Positions 1-11,984 of a stretch of 64,000 nt of DNA are shown here, in pieces. Made by a program: the position numbers and the translations under genes. Each line of letters opens with the position of its first letter. The stretch's first letter is position 1. Source of the DNA: Arabidopsis thaliana (lineage: Eukaryota; Streptophyta; Magnoliopsida; Brassicales; Brassicaceae); contig NC_003070.9 of NCBI RefSeq assembly GCF_000001735.4, positions 19,391,971 to 19,455,970 of the forward strand, given 5' to 3'. The notes under the pieces are model-generated. The model had not been told where the DNA came from and made no database searches. It saw only the letters and a program-made list of their open reading frames with translations.

Positions 1-3000
1 GGCGTTGACTAATATTGACCAACGTTGACCAACAAAAATATTCAAAATTTTATTTATTTACTTTAATATTTAAAAAGTTTTATTTGATGTATTATAATCA
101 AAAAACATATTTTATATTCAATACAAATATATTTTTATATATTTGTATGCATTAAATCTTATAAGAACTATTTTTTTCAATTTAAAACTAAACTAAAAAT
201 AGAATAAAAATCATTATCTATATTATTAATTGGGAAGCATTGTGTGAACTACAACATTGTAAAGGTAGTTTAAGACTAACTAAATGAATTTTTGCATGTG
301 TAATTTAGTAACTTAACAACTACTACAACTAAATAAATATCTTGGATTTTGTTTTTATTTTTTAAAACGAATTAAATCAATAAAATTAATAACTACCCAA
401 TATTTTCGGAAATCATTTAAAAACATTTCTATAACATATCAGGCTATTTTAATTCGAATTATATATATGTAAAATTATTTATTTTGGTAATATATTATTA
501 GATGATTCAGAAACTTCAGTCTAAATTAATAACAAATTATCATTTAGTTTGGATTTTAAATCATTTCCTTAACAAAACTATGTTAATTGTTTCTAATTAG
601 TACACATAAAAACGATTTTAAATTACGATTTAGCATATTCAAAAGATAATTTTTGGATTTTAGTTTTGTAAATATCTAGAAAAAAAATTTCAGTATAGAT
701 TAAAATATTTAACATTTTAATTAGAATTTAAATGATATAAACCTTTAAAGTATTTTTTAAACAGGTAATTTTCATTATTTCAAAAATATATAAGCTAAAC
801 TGAATTATATAAAAGAAAAAATATTTTTAAACGTATTATAATAGTTACAAGCTTTTGGAATATTCATTCTTCTAAATTCGATTATTTCTTTTTTTTTTAA
901 ACAGTAAAACAAAATTTAAATACTAATATTTTAATGCAAATATTCAAAATGAGAAAATATTGATTCACACCAATATTCTTATTTTTTTCTTTCAAATTTG
1001 AATGACTTTTTTTGGAACAAACAGTAATATGATTTTTTGACAGATCATTAATTGTATTCGAAATATAATAAATAAGTTTGAGTACAATCTATCTCTTATA
1101 AATGTTATGCATATATTCACATTGCCTCAGAATCAATCTATAATATCGATTCTTTAAAATAATAGATAGATATTCATAAGTAAATTACTTCATGTTACCA
1201 GAAACTAGAAACTAGCGGGGTGTTGTTCAATATTATACCACATATAAAATCATGGAATTAACAATCAAAATATAGTTATACAATCTTAAACAATAAACAA
1301 AACAAATATAACTTAATTTAATTTTTTTATTTTTAACTATAATCAACAAATATATCAGTTTATTAAAAAATAAAAAAAATAACCCGTGGTACACTACGGG
1401 TAAATCCCTACGATTTCATAAGGTTGCAGTATCAATTTATATATATTTTGACTTTTAATATATACAATTATTTTAACAATTATGAGAAAAGAAAACGTTA
1501 GTATTTTTAGATTAAATAAGAAATTATATAAGCAATGAACAACTTTTTACAACTTACTTAATAACATGATCTCATTTGTATAAATATTTAACCATATAAA
1601 ACCAAATACTACTATACTTTAATTATAAGAACTACATCTTATTGAAAGGTTTACAATAAAAATTGGTTTTATATACTACAATATCATAAATTTATAAATC
1701 CCAAATTAGTTTTAAATATATTAATCCAAGATGTACCACATGTCAATCCCTCGATTTTTTATATTACAATAACAATATTAAAAAGTAACAAAATAATATT
1801 TAATTATATAGAATGAAGTTATATGGTAAAACGAGTTTAGATTGATATTAATACAGGACGATAATCTACGAGTGAAATCTTAGAATTAACAATTATAACA
1901 CAATTATATAATCTTAAATACTAAACAAAATAAACAATATTTACAAAACAACTATAACTTAAAATTCGAATTTTTTGTTACAAAAAAATCGATTAACGAT
2001 GTACCGCAGAGTAAATTTCACATTATATCATCTAATTGATCAAATTTCAAACAAAAACAACTGATTTATATATACATCAACTAACAAAAATACACAAATT
2101 TCCAAATATTTCTATAATATTCTGCAAATTGAAACAAATACAACAATCTATTTACTATGCAAAATACAAATAAGACATAAATAATATAAATTAATAAAAA
2201 AAATTAGGTATTATATTATAAATAACATTATACACTTTTATATGCACATTATAATTTATACACTATAGTATCTTTAACTAAAAATATATTCCAATACATT
2301 TCTTAAAATATGAAACTCCGCACGTATATGCGATTCAGAATCTAGTTAAAATTTAAATTTAAACCAGAAAATCTTATTAGAATCAATTAAGTAAGAAAAT
2401 TTCTTACTTTAGATTGTCAATAAAAACCATAAATTCTTGTTTGATTTATATCTATACAAATGTTTATATAATTTAATATTTTTCAACCACAAAAATTATT
2501 TCCTACAATAAAAATTATTAGAATAAAACGTAATACGAATTTGATTTTACAAACGTTTTTGCTAAAAAATCAAAATTCTTTGATTTTCTATCTTTATATA
2601 TATTTAAAGGAAAATTTGCAAGTTGTTTGGTTGTTTATGTGTTATTATGAGAACTTTTCTTAATAATATTATATAGTTATAAAAGTGAAATACATGATAT
2701 ACAAAAAACATATTTAGACTAGAGAGTATGTAAAAAACTATAATTTTTTTATCATGCAAACTTTATATTAAAGAGTCATATAGTCAATTTTTCATATTAT
2801 TTCATAGTGAAATTCATATGTATTAGATTTGATTCCAATGATTTTTATTGTAAGAAATAATTTGTGTGGTTCAAAAATGACAATGTATAAAATAAGCAAT
2901 TCTCTTATTTAGTTGATTTTAATAAATAAAATCCGATTTTCATTTTGGATAGTATCTTAAAAAATTATTAATGGTTTTTCCTACACTATTAATTTAATTT

Positions 3001-3167
3001 TGAAATTGATAAAAACAAACTATTATAATAATTAATGCATTAAAAATATATTTATATTGAATATAAAATTTTATTTTTGAGTATATAACACCAAAAGAAA
3101 ATATTTTCTTTTTTATTATTAAACTAGTTTAAATATATAAATATATTTTTTTTGGTTGGTCAACGCC
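1..3167. mobile_element. AT-rich non-coding element with GGCGTTGAC inverted ends
   Basis: The window opens with GGCGTTGAC, followed by further TTGACCAAC motifs. At 3151-3167 the sequence reads TTTGGTTGGTCAACGCC, so GGCGTTGAC...CCAAC faces its own reverse complement about 3.1 kb away. The left end carries an extra stretch of about 20 bp. The interior is very AT-rich and has no ORF of note. It contains degenerate direct repeats: 1241-1320 resembles 1868-1970, and CCGTGGTAC/ATGTACC-type motifs recur near 1383, 1725 and 1997. A near-palindrome lies at 1382-1401. I infer a decayed non-autonomous DNA transposon, possibly MULE/VANDAL-like, perhaps with Helitron-type sequence nested inside. The left boundary may lie outside the window, and no target-site duplication can be tested. 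Confidence 0.4.
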
Positions 3168-4186
3168 GGAGTTAACTCACCGGTTTACCGGAATTGTATG
3201 TTTATTTTATCAACCACATGATGTTCTATAGTTTATATATGTGGTCATGTAATACATCTATTTTGTGTAGCCCAAGATACAATAGTATAGTTGACATATA
3301 TGAACATGTATTTTCCTTTACTTTGTGTAGATATCAATCTTTTTTTTAGAAATTATTGTATATGACTCCTGGTTTGCGAGTCTATATGCCCTCTAGTGTA
3401 GTCTTTGCTCAGTGAAGGGTTTACATAATAGTAGTTTTTGTAACATAACATAACCATTATTAAAAATAAATTTTCAATATTTTGGGTATTCAGAACCAAA
3501 CTGAAAATAGCCAAAACCAAACCGAACCTAATCCAATATTTTAAATTAAACAGAACCAAAGTGAATCTACACTAAAATTTTGAAATAACCGAATGGATCC
3601 TAAAACTCTTTTACCCAAAATAACAGAAACTGAATAGATCTATCCGGAACCGGATGAATACCCGAACGTCCAGACAAATATATATTGTTTCATTTATGCC
3701 CAATTATATTTTCAATATACGATTGATGATCAAATTAAAAACTCAGTGGTCTTAACCGTTTCTGTCACACAAAACCCTTTTGTTTCCTCCAAAATATAAT
3801 CACATAATTGTTAAAGTGAAAAATTGGAGTTAAGTGTTTTCGTAAAAAACTTTTCTTATTAAATGATATTGAAATTGATGCTCCAAAAAACATAAGAGCA
3901 AATACGTAAGTAGAATACAAGATTAAGAGATATAAAGAGCATGATAAACTTATTGTAGAAAGTTTCACAAAATTGTTAAAGTGAAAAATTGAAGCTTAAT
4001 TGTTTTAGAAAAACATTGGTCTTATTAAATGATATTAAGAGCACACACGTAAGTAGAATACAGGATTACGATACATGTATTTTTTTTATTTTTTTATTTT
4101 TATTTGTTTTAGAGGATTACGATACATTAAAGAGCATGATAAAGCTTAGTGGAGAAAGTTTCATTTGGTCTCAAACATGAAGATGA
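3168..4186. repeat. Intergenic; duplicated 3' flank of the first lectin gene
   Basis: No gene is seen. 3470-3680 is a degenerate stretch rich in ACCAAACCGAA/AACCGAA words, a common plant repeat flavour. Roughly 3807-3968 and 3972-4172 are diverged direct copies. Both begin ATTGTTAAAGTGAAAAATTG, then share TCTTATTAAATGATATT, a CGTAAGTAGAATACA block and GAGCATGATAAA, and end at AGAAAGTTTCA. The second copy adjoins the end of the lectin gene, so this looks like a local duplication of its 3' untranslated region. Confidence 0.6.
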
Positions 4187-4229
4187 TCAAACATCGTCGA
4201 AACCACCGTTGTCTTGGGAAGCTCCTCTA

Positions 4230-5887
4230 TCACCAGCTTGTGTGTATGGCTCCCCGGCCCGCTTCAGCAAGAGAAGTCATCGGAAAAGAATATGCTCCTA
4301 AAGCATAAAGAAAAAAATCCGAAGATGCTCCATGGAACCCAACAAGAGCACAACCTTTGCTCTCGAGCAAGAATGTTTTATTAGATGCCTTTCCCAGTAT
4401 TGGAGAGGTTCTATTATTTGATGTTTTGAAAGTCAACGACGTTATAAGAGTGCCGCCAGGGTTGTCTCTATAAGTCCCCTCCACAGAAGTGAGAAACTCA
4501 TTTGGATAGTCCACTGTAAACTGCGACAAAATGAGATTTTACATATAAGCAGTGTTCAAGAACACACACACGCATATATATAGATAAAAACATATGTGTT
4601 CGACCAATATTCAGAGTTGTAGGAATTATAACCTCTTCTTTTGTAAAATCACCCGTTCCCCTCTTCCCCCCCTGCACACGGGTTTCGATTTTGCCGTCCT
4701 TAACGTAATCGAACTCGATACACCTTACTATACCATCATTATGATAAAAGGACACCTTTTTTACACCTTCGAAAGTACCATCATCCCAAATGTCACTTCC
4801 TTCACCTATGTATTCTAATTTAGTTAGAGTAAGGGTTGTGATATAAGCTCCAAGAGCGTTTAGGTTATCCTGAGCAGATCCATGAAACCCAATGATCTCA
4901 TGGCCGTTGCATCCAAGTGTGAACTTAGTACCCTTTTCATCGTCTCCCATTACTTCTGAAGTCTTTATGTTGGTTTTGAGTTGCAGTGATTGAATTACAC
5001 CAGAATCTTCGTCGTAGCAACCGTCAATAGATAGCAGATATTCCTTGTCGCTATGGTTAATCTCAAACTACAAAAATAAACATTGCATATTGCGGTAGTA
5101 GAAAACCAAGAGGCTTGTCATCAAATTTAAATTTAAGTTATGCGGTCATACATACCGGTTCTAGCGTGTATCCTCTACCCGTCTCTGAGCCATGGAGTTG
5201 CTCCTTCTCCGGATCTCCATCCTTGTCGACATAATTGAATTTGATATATTGTATGCCTTCCTTATTAATACGTACTTGAATCTTTGTTACACTATCATGG
5301 TCACCTCCATCATCCCACTTTGTTCCTCCATTTCCCCCTTGCGCTTCCATTCTTGTAGGAGTGATGGGAGTGAAATATGCATCAAGATCTTTAAGGCGAT
5401 ACTCAGCAGATCCCTGAAACCCAATGATTTTATTTCCATGTTTTGCCAGTTTAAATTTTTTTAAACCCCAATATGAATATCCTATGATTTCGGAAACCCT
5501 CAAGTTGGTTTTGAATTGAATTGCTCCAATGAACTCGCCACTTCTGTTGGTGTAGTAACCCTCAACGGATTCTAGATATTCGTTTTTGAGATTGTCAATC
5601 TCAAACTGTGTAAAAGTTGGTGAAAACAAAAGTCAATATTAATTATCCTCATTAACATAAAATAATAAAGGGATATGTCATACCATCTGCAGAAATCCTC
5701 CACCCGAATATCCATGGAATGGTCCATTTTTCGGTTTTCCAGACTTGACATAGTCAATCTTGATGAAATCTATGCCGGTTTTACCACCTACCAAATATAT
5801 CTTTGTCACATCATCATGGTCAAATCCATCGTCCCACTTAGGCCCTTCGTTTTGGATCATCTCTAACGCATTCGAATCTTGAGACAT
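4230..5887 (-). CDS. Jacalin-related mannose-binding lectin, three jacalin domains
   Basis: Minus-strand CDS join(4230..4520, 4633..5067, 5156..5605, 5684..5887), 459 aa, starting MSQDSN. All introns are GT-AG and phase 0. Three beta-prism jacalin repeats are visible, each with a KWDDG or IWDDG opening, an IGFxG turn ([24 protein letters not shown]) and a LxALGAY-like strand. Each repeat is split by an intron at the same place, just before FEIxxxxxEYLxSVEG (FTVDYPNE in the third). Jacalin lectins bind mannose or other sugars and usually lack a signal peptide, as here. The protein ends GAIHTSW. A family-like ending (AGDRGAS...GGFDDV, stop at 4187) lies in another frame just downstream, so the C-terminus seems frameshifted relative to the neighbouring paralogue. 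It is one of the JAL genes near At1g52120; the exact number is uncertain. Confidence 0.9.
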
Positions 5888-6310
5888 GGTGTTGTATTGC
5901 TTTGCTTATAGCTAATAATTTGCATCAATACCCAATTGTGATTCATTAGGTAGAAAAATCAAAATGGGGGGAAAACATTTCGGACAAGGAACAGACAGGC
6001 TAATATATTGAAGGAAGGAGACCATTTGCAAAAATACAGAGAAGGAAGATCAAGCTTATTGGGTGAAAAGGGGCAAATTCCATATATTACCTTATAAGTA
6101 AAAACAGGAGATAGCCATGCTCTAGATTGTAATTACGTTTACAAAAGAAAAATCTAGGAATACAAGGCTTAAACATTAACTAAATAAAAGCAAATATGCA
6201 TAAGGAGAGGGAGAGAGAGCTGACCTCTAATGGTGAAGTGGAAGTTGAAGAATAGATAGTACTGTGGTGGTCTTTAACCCTATGGATGGAGGCTATTTAT
6301 ATACAAGTTT
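5888..6310 (-). promoter_or_regulatory. Leader, probable 5'UTR intron and TATA box of first lectin gene
   Basis: A TATA-like TATATAAATAGCC reads on the minus strand at 6291-6303. Downstream, a leader exon ends at about 6224 in CACCATTAGAG before GTCAGCTCTC, a good donor. Candidate acceptors lie just upstream of the ATG at 5887 (GCTATAAG or GCAAAG). The second lectin gene has the same arrangement, which supports a conserved 5'UTR intron. Confidence 0.55.
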
Positions 6311-6510
6311 TGGGTCTTTTATAAATAGAGAATATTGGGTCTTTTTATTTATTTTTATTAATTTGGTCTTTGATAAATATGTAAAATACAACTAGGTATT
6401 TTATTAGAGAAAATTGTTAAATGAGAAGTCATTCTCCATTGGTGAAAGTTCGAAACTCTAATTTGGACTATGTCAATCATGACTTTTTAAGAGATATATT
6501 GGTGATAATT

Positions 6511-6899
6511 TGTTAGTAAGAGAAAGTCTCACATCGGAAGTTGGAGAAATTATCTAGTGATATATAAACATTTATTGTCAATTGGTTTTGAGTTGAATGT
6601 CCATGTTAAAATTACATTTTCATGGTATTAAAGTCACCCAATCGTTGGACCATCATGTGGATGTTGTTCCCACATATGTCTACGCTTTAAATGTTTATGC
6701 CTGAGCGTGAGAGAGGGTGTTATTGAAAGTCCCATATCGAACCACCTCGTGAATGTTGTTCCCACATATGCCCGCGCTTCAAAACCAATGATTCCTGAAA
6801 GTAAGAAAAATTAAATAGTAATATATAAAAGGTTTAAACCACTCCACTCGTTCCTAATTGATTTTGAGTTGAAGCTCATGTTAAAGTCCTAATCTGTCA
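6511..6899. mobile_element. TRIM-like (miniature LTR) retroelement
   Basis: A TGTTagtaaGAGAAAGTCTCACATCGGAAGTTGGAG start at 6511 is typical of LTR ends of Katydid-type TRIM elements. The first LTR runs to about 6622, ending near ATTTTCA. It is followed by TGGTATTAAAGTC, a degenerate initiator-Met-tRNA primer site. A purine-rich GAGCGTGAGAGAGGG at about 6701-6716 precedes a second LTR-like copy that starts TGTTATTGAAAGTCCCATATCG. Both copies share ATATATAAA and GATTTTGAGTTGAA/GGTTTTGAGTTGAA blocks. A GATGTTGTTCCCACATATG block occurs in the internal region and again inside the second copy. There is no coding capacity and no clear target duplication. Confidence 0.65.
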
Positions 6900-8648
6900 T
6901 AGCTTCAAAACAAAAAAAATTAGAATTGATCAAATTGGTTTAGCTTCCATCCATTGCCGTTTTTTAAAACCTTTTTAGACAATTTCAGCCACTATATGTT
7001 TTTTACTGCTCGTTTTATTTTGTTTGTTTCATTTTTTGTACTTTAAATTGTTTGATAGTTGTTCAGCTTGATTGATCAGAATCAGATATGTGAATGTTAT
7101 TGTTGCATACCCTTCTCTTTTGTATTGGAAACCCCCAATCTTGAGTTTTATTTTAATTAACTGTATGATTGCCAACCAAAAGAACAAGAATAAAAAGGTG
7201 GACCAAAATATTTTTTATTTTAATATAAAATTATTGGATTTTTTTCCGGTATAATTTTAATGAGGTCCAAATCTAATAATTACTATAAAACTCTTGCTTC
7301 TATAGTCGTTAATATAGTATATATATATAGCCAACTTAAAACATTGAGTTTGTTTTAAAATGTTTAAAATGTTTCAATCATTGTCGTTAATATACTATAT
7401 ATAGAGCCAACTTAAAACATTAATAATTAATCTAAAACCCATGCAGTGTATATGAGAAAGACATCTTTTCCATATTACGTTTTGGACATATTCACACCTT
7501 GTCCTTGTGGCTTGTGTATATGAGAGAGACATCTTCCCATTTAGGGTATCCAATCAGATTTATCCATTGCATTTAATATGAAAAATATAAAGAGAGAAAA
7601 TGAGGGATGAAGTCATGAAGGTGTCTATACAATCTTAAATGGTATTACTTAGAATAGAGTCTATACAATTTTAAATATGAAATCATATTCTAAACGACTA
7701 TATGAAGTCGTCCCACGCTATCTCAAAAATTGTTTTTTTTATAAAATTGTCATTTAGACAAATAGGCGTGCATCATGCATGTAATGGAACCGACGTCCAT
7801 TGCATTTCATTAAAGAAACAAAAAATATGATTTTAAAACTGGAAAAGTTTTTAAAAAAATCTAAATTTTAAAAATGGAGAAACCAACAAAAATCTATCAT
7901 TAACTTGTGATCCGGTGAACGTTTGAATCGGTTAAGTATGATTTTACAAAATTCATTTAATTCAGAATAAAATATAGAGTTTAGACTATATTCAGCAATT
8001 TTTTAAATATATTTTTAGTTTATAAACTTATTTAATGGTTTAGATTTTGAGGAAAACTTTACAATGCCGCTTTTTTTTTCTCAAACACAATACCGTCTTA
8101 AGAGAATAAATAGAATATTAAGAGAGACAACCGAGATTTGTTGTTTTGAATACGCGATATTTATCCGTTTATTTTTACCTACTACTTTAATATTTGTTAC
8201 GGTTTTAGTTCTTAGTTGGATTTAAAAAAATTAATCACCTTGTTATTAATATTAATGTAGTATGACTATTTTTATTTTATATTTATAAAAACTATATAAT
8301 TCCTATAATATAAATTATATTAAGTAAATTTTAAACAATTGGTCAATGGTCGAATATGGTCGACCCAATGATCCGTGACTGAGAAAGTAGTCCTGGTGGG
8401 ATTCAAAAATATTGTTTATTTTAAGCTATATTTTTTGAGAATAATATATATACCCTTTAGGCATAAAAGTGGGCAAACTCGTTATGTTTATCTTCTATCA
8501 GTTAAAGTACAACCAAAAGAGGGATTAAAAACATGGGATTTTATTATTTCTTAGAAAAACATGTCTCATAAAATGAGATTGATAAAGACAAACCAAAACA
8601 ATACATAGTAGAGTGCAAGATATATAGGAGATCACTACAAGAACGTGA
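6900..8648. other. Intergenic between the two lectin genes
   Basis: No gene is seen. Short diverged direct repeats occur at 7305-7350 and 7382-7422 (CGTTAATATA...GCCAACTTAAAACATT), and at about 7450-7470 and 7517-7540 (GTATATGAGA[AG]AGACATCTT). The last part, about 8525-8648, resembles the 3' flank of the first lectin gene and is probably the 3'UTR of the second. Confidence 0.5.
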
Positions 8649-10420
8649 TCAAACACCGCCCAAACCACCATCACCACCTTGTTCTTCCAGTGCTTTCCCA
8701 TCATGAGAAGGAGGCATCGGGAAAAAATATGCTCCAAGACCATGAATAGAATTATAAGAAGACCGTCCATGGAACCCAACAATAGCACAGCCTTGGCTCT
8801 CAAGCTTAAATTCTGAAAGATAGTTACCAAACACATTACCAAATGTCGGAGAGGTTCTACCTTTTGATGTTTTGAAAGTCAACGATTTAATCATCACATT
8901 TCCAGTACTAAAGCTGAGTCCAGTATTAACGACAGTGGCAATGCCCTCCACGGACGTAATAACCTCATTTGGATAGTCCAGGACAAACTGCAACAGAAAA
9001 GATTATTATGTATAAGCCGTTATTCAAGAACAAGGATAGATAGATAGAGACAAATATTTAGAGTTGAGGAATTATAACCCCTCCTTCTTGTACTGCGGCA
9101 ACAATTTTCGGCCCGTGCTCACGGGATTCGACTTTGCCGTCGTCATCATAATCGAACCGAACACACCGCACGCTATATCCATCATAATATATATGCACCT
9201 TTTTTACTCCTTGGAAACTACCATCATCCCAAAGGTTACCTGAAGCACCATTCTTAGGAAGCTTTTCACGAAAACTATCTTCGTATTCCAATTTAGTTAG
9301 AGGAAGTGTTGTGAAATATGCTCCGAGAGAATATAGGTTCTTGCCAGCATGTCCATGAAACCCAATGATCTTATTAACAGTGCATCCAATTGTAAACTTC
9401 ACAGCATCATCGTCATAGTAGCCCATAAGTTCCGAAGTCTTCATGTTGGTTTTGAATTGCAGTGCTTGAATGACACCGGATGCATCATCATAGTAACCAT
9501 CAATAGACATCAGATATTCCTTGTCGAGATGGTTAATCTCAAACTACAACAAAACACGTAAAAACAATACATCAACAACCATTTACAAAATCTTTTGTGG
9601 ACTCAAATATCTTGGGAGATTTATTTTTATTTCCTAGTCACACATACCGGCTCAAGTACGTAACCCTGACCCGAGGTAGGACCATGGGTTTCACTTTTGG
9701 GATGCCCATCCTTGTCAACATAATCGAATATGATGTCTTTTATACCTTTATGATCACTTCGTCCATGAATCTTTGTTACAGCCTCATAGTCACCTCCATC
9801 ATCCCATTCATTGCCTCCTTTGCCCCCTTTGGCTTCCATTCTTGCAGGAGTTATCCAAGTAACATATGCTCCAAGAGCTCTGAGGTTAACATCAGCAAAA
9901 CCGTGAAACCCAATGATTTTTTTGCCCTCCATTGCTAGCGTAAACTTGTGACCAGAATATTCATAGCCCATTATTTCAGAGATCTTCAAGTTGGTTTTGA
10001 ATTGAATCGCATACATTATATCGTTATAGTAATCAAAGTAACCCTCGACAGATAAAAGATGTTCATTTTTTCGATGATCAATCTCAAACTGCGAAAACAT
10101 TGGTTAGAGAAAAGAAAAAAATGGTCAAAGGTATCCACATGAACACGAATAAAGGGAATTTTAATAAGCATATTTCCAAGTCATACCATCTGTGTGAAAC
10201 CTGTGTCTGAATAACCATGGAATGATCCATCTAACAATTCTCCGGCCTTGACATAGCCAAACTTGATAAATTCTATGCCTTTAGTACCACCTCGTACATA
10301 TATCTTTGTCACATCATCATGTTCGGATCCATCATCCCACATATATTCGCTTGACTTTCTCTCGGAACCTACCGATTCCAACTTTTGGGTCATATCGGAT
10401 AGATTTGTATCTTGAGACAT
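8649..10420 (-). CDS. Jacalin-related mannose-binding lectin, three jacalin domains (tandem paralogue)
   Basis: Minus-strand CDS join(8649..8987, 9079..9543, 9648..10088, 10187..10420), 492 aa, starting MSQDTN. Exon sizes, phase-0 introns and domain order match the neighbour at 4.2-5.9 kb, so the two are tandem duplicates. The three jacalin repeats show YMWDDG, EWDDGG and LWDDGS openings, [24 protein letters not shown] turns, and LGAY strands. The C-terminus is glycine-rich (GGDGGLGGV), close to the usual jacalin Gly-rich loop. No signal peptide is visible, so a cytoplasmic/nuclear or vesicle-associated sugar-binding protein is expected. It probably corresponds to the JAL gene nearest ATHB-15 (At1g52130), by order only. 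Confidence 0.9.
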
Positions 10421-10880
10421 AAAGGCATATTGTGTTACTTAGTCAGTAATTCGCATCAAAAGCAATATGTGTTTCATTACGTTGGGAATTATTAAAAGAT
10501 AAAACCATTTTCAAACCGATGATCAAACAAGATCTAGAGTGAAGCAAGAAGGCCATTTAAACGATCAAATTTCATGGGTGAATAAAGAAGCCGTTACCAC
10601 TATTATCTATTGTTTACCCAAAAAAACAATTATCTAATTAGAACTTAGAAGACAATAGAACTCTATAGTTTTCCAGACTATGCTCTTTACGTTTACAATA
10701 GTTTATATAAGAATATAGTGCTCAAAACATTGATAAAAGTTAAAGCAAATCTGTATAGAGAGAGGGAGGAGAGAGAGCTCTAACCTTTGGTGTTGCAGGA
10801 TAGAGAAGATGAAGAACAGAGAGTATTGTTGTATGTTGGTCTCTATAAGCTGATGGATGAAAGGTATTTATTTGTATACG
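10421..10880 (-). promoter_or_regulatory. Leader intron and TATA-like box of second lectin gene
   Basis: A leader exon on the minus strand ends CAACACCAAAG before GTTAGAGCTCTCTC (donor near 10784), matching the layout of the first lectin gene. A TATACAAATAAATACC TATA-like motif reads on the minus strand at about 10864-10879. Confidence 0.45.
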
Positions 10881-10899
10881 AATATGGAGAGAGACTTTT

Positions 10900-11980
10900 T
10901 TTTGGTTAAAAATATTTGTTTTGGGTCTTTAAAAAATGTAAGAATTAAGGTCTTTGCTAAAATATAATATACGACCCGAGCTTCGCCGGTAAACTGACTA
11001 GGTCTTTCATAATTGTTATAATTCTTAAGTTGAAGACAAAAATTAGAAGTAGTTTATTTGAGGAAGAGAGAGAGAAAAAGAGTTTAGTCTCGGTTAAATG
11101 TGAAAATATTAGAATAGGAAATTGTTTCCACAAAATTAATTGACGAAGAAAAATAAAATGTTTTGGAGGATAAGAAGACGAATCAATTGATTTTATTTTA
11201 TTTTATGTTGAGATGAATCTTCGAAGTATTTTACATGACTCCCCTTTGATGCATGTGTCTCAATTGGCACTTTTCAAATTATTTATGACTCTCACCACTA
11301 GTTACTAGTTAGTTAATGTATATTAGAAACTAGATAATGCCCGCCTAAATAGGCGAGTGTAAGATACAAAAATAAATTATTTAGGCGGGTGTAATCATAA
11401 GTTAAATTTTTAATGACACATGTAAAAATCCGATCGTTTGACTTGACACGTGGCACGATCCTATAAATTAGTAACTTTGAAAACCATACTTTATATAATA
11501 AGATATAAGACCATCTTAATATTATACATTACATATGATTTAAAATATTAATATAAAATTATATTATTATTTAAAGAAGTCAATGTGTATTAGAGTCATC
11601 TTAATACTGTACGATTAGAATACTATTTGCTTTGGTATATTATGTTTCCGAATATGTCCATCTGTATTTATTTTAGGTTTGGTCGTCAGATATAATGTTC
11701 GTTTGCTATATGTAAACGATAAATTACGTGGAGATGTGTATTTAGTCGAGTGATTAAATCTATTTGATTCTGCTTTTTTTATTGTTGGAGTTCGATTCCA
11801 CTAAAAAAGCGATAAATCATATAAATCATATAAATCATATTTAGCAAAATTGTATTTTCAAATACTTCTAAAGTTGTAATAGACAAATCATATAAGTTAC
11901 ACAAGATTAGTAGTCTAGTAGGGGCTATATATATACATTTTATTGGTGATATGTGGATTTCAAGGGTATTATCACTCTAT
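10900..11980. other. Intergenic with a Helitron-like 3' terminus
   Basis: Read on the minus strand, 11355-11329 is CGCCTATTTAGGCG, then 8 nt, then CTAG followed by T. This is the form of a Helitron 3' end: a small hairpin a few bases before CTRR, inserted in front of a host T. CTAG occupies 11330-11333. A second copy of the GGCGGG motif lies near 11382. The matching 5' end (TC...) was not found. The rest is AT-rich with no gene. Confidence 0.5.
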
Positions 11981-11984
11981 ATAC

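Noticed and set aside
3353-4180. Three ORFs of 60-70 codons
   Set aside because: No family features; they lie in repeat-like AT-rich sequence.
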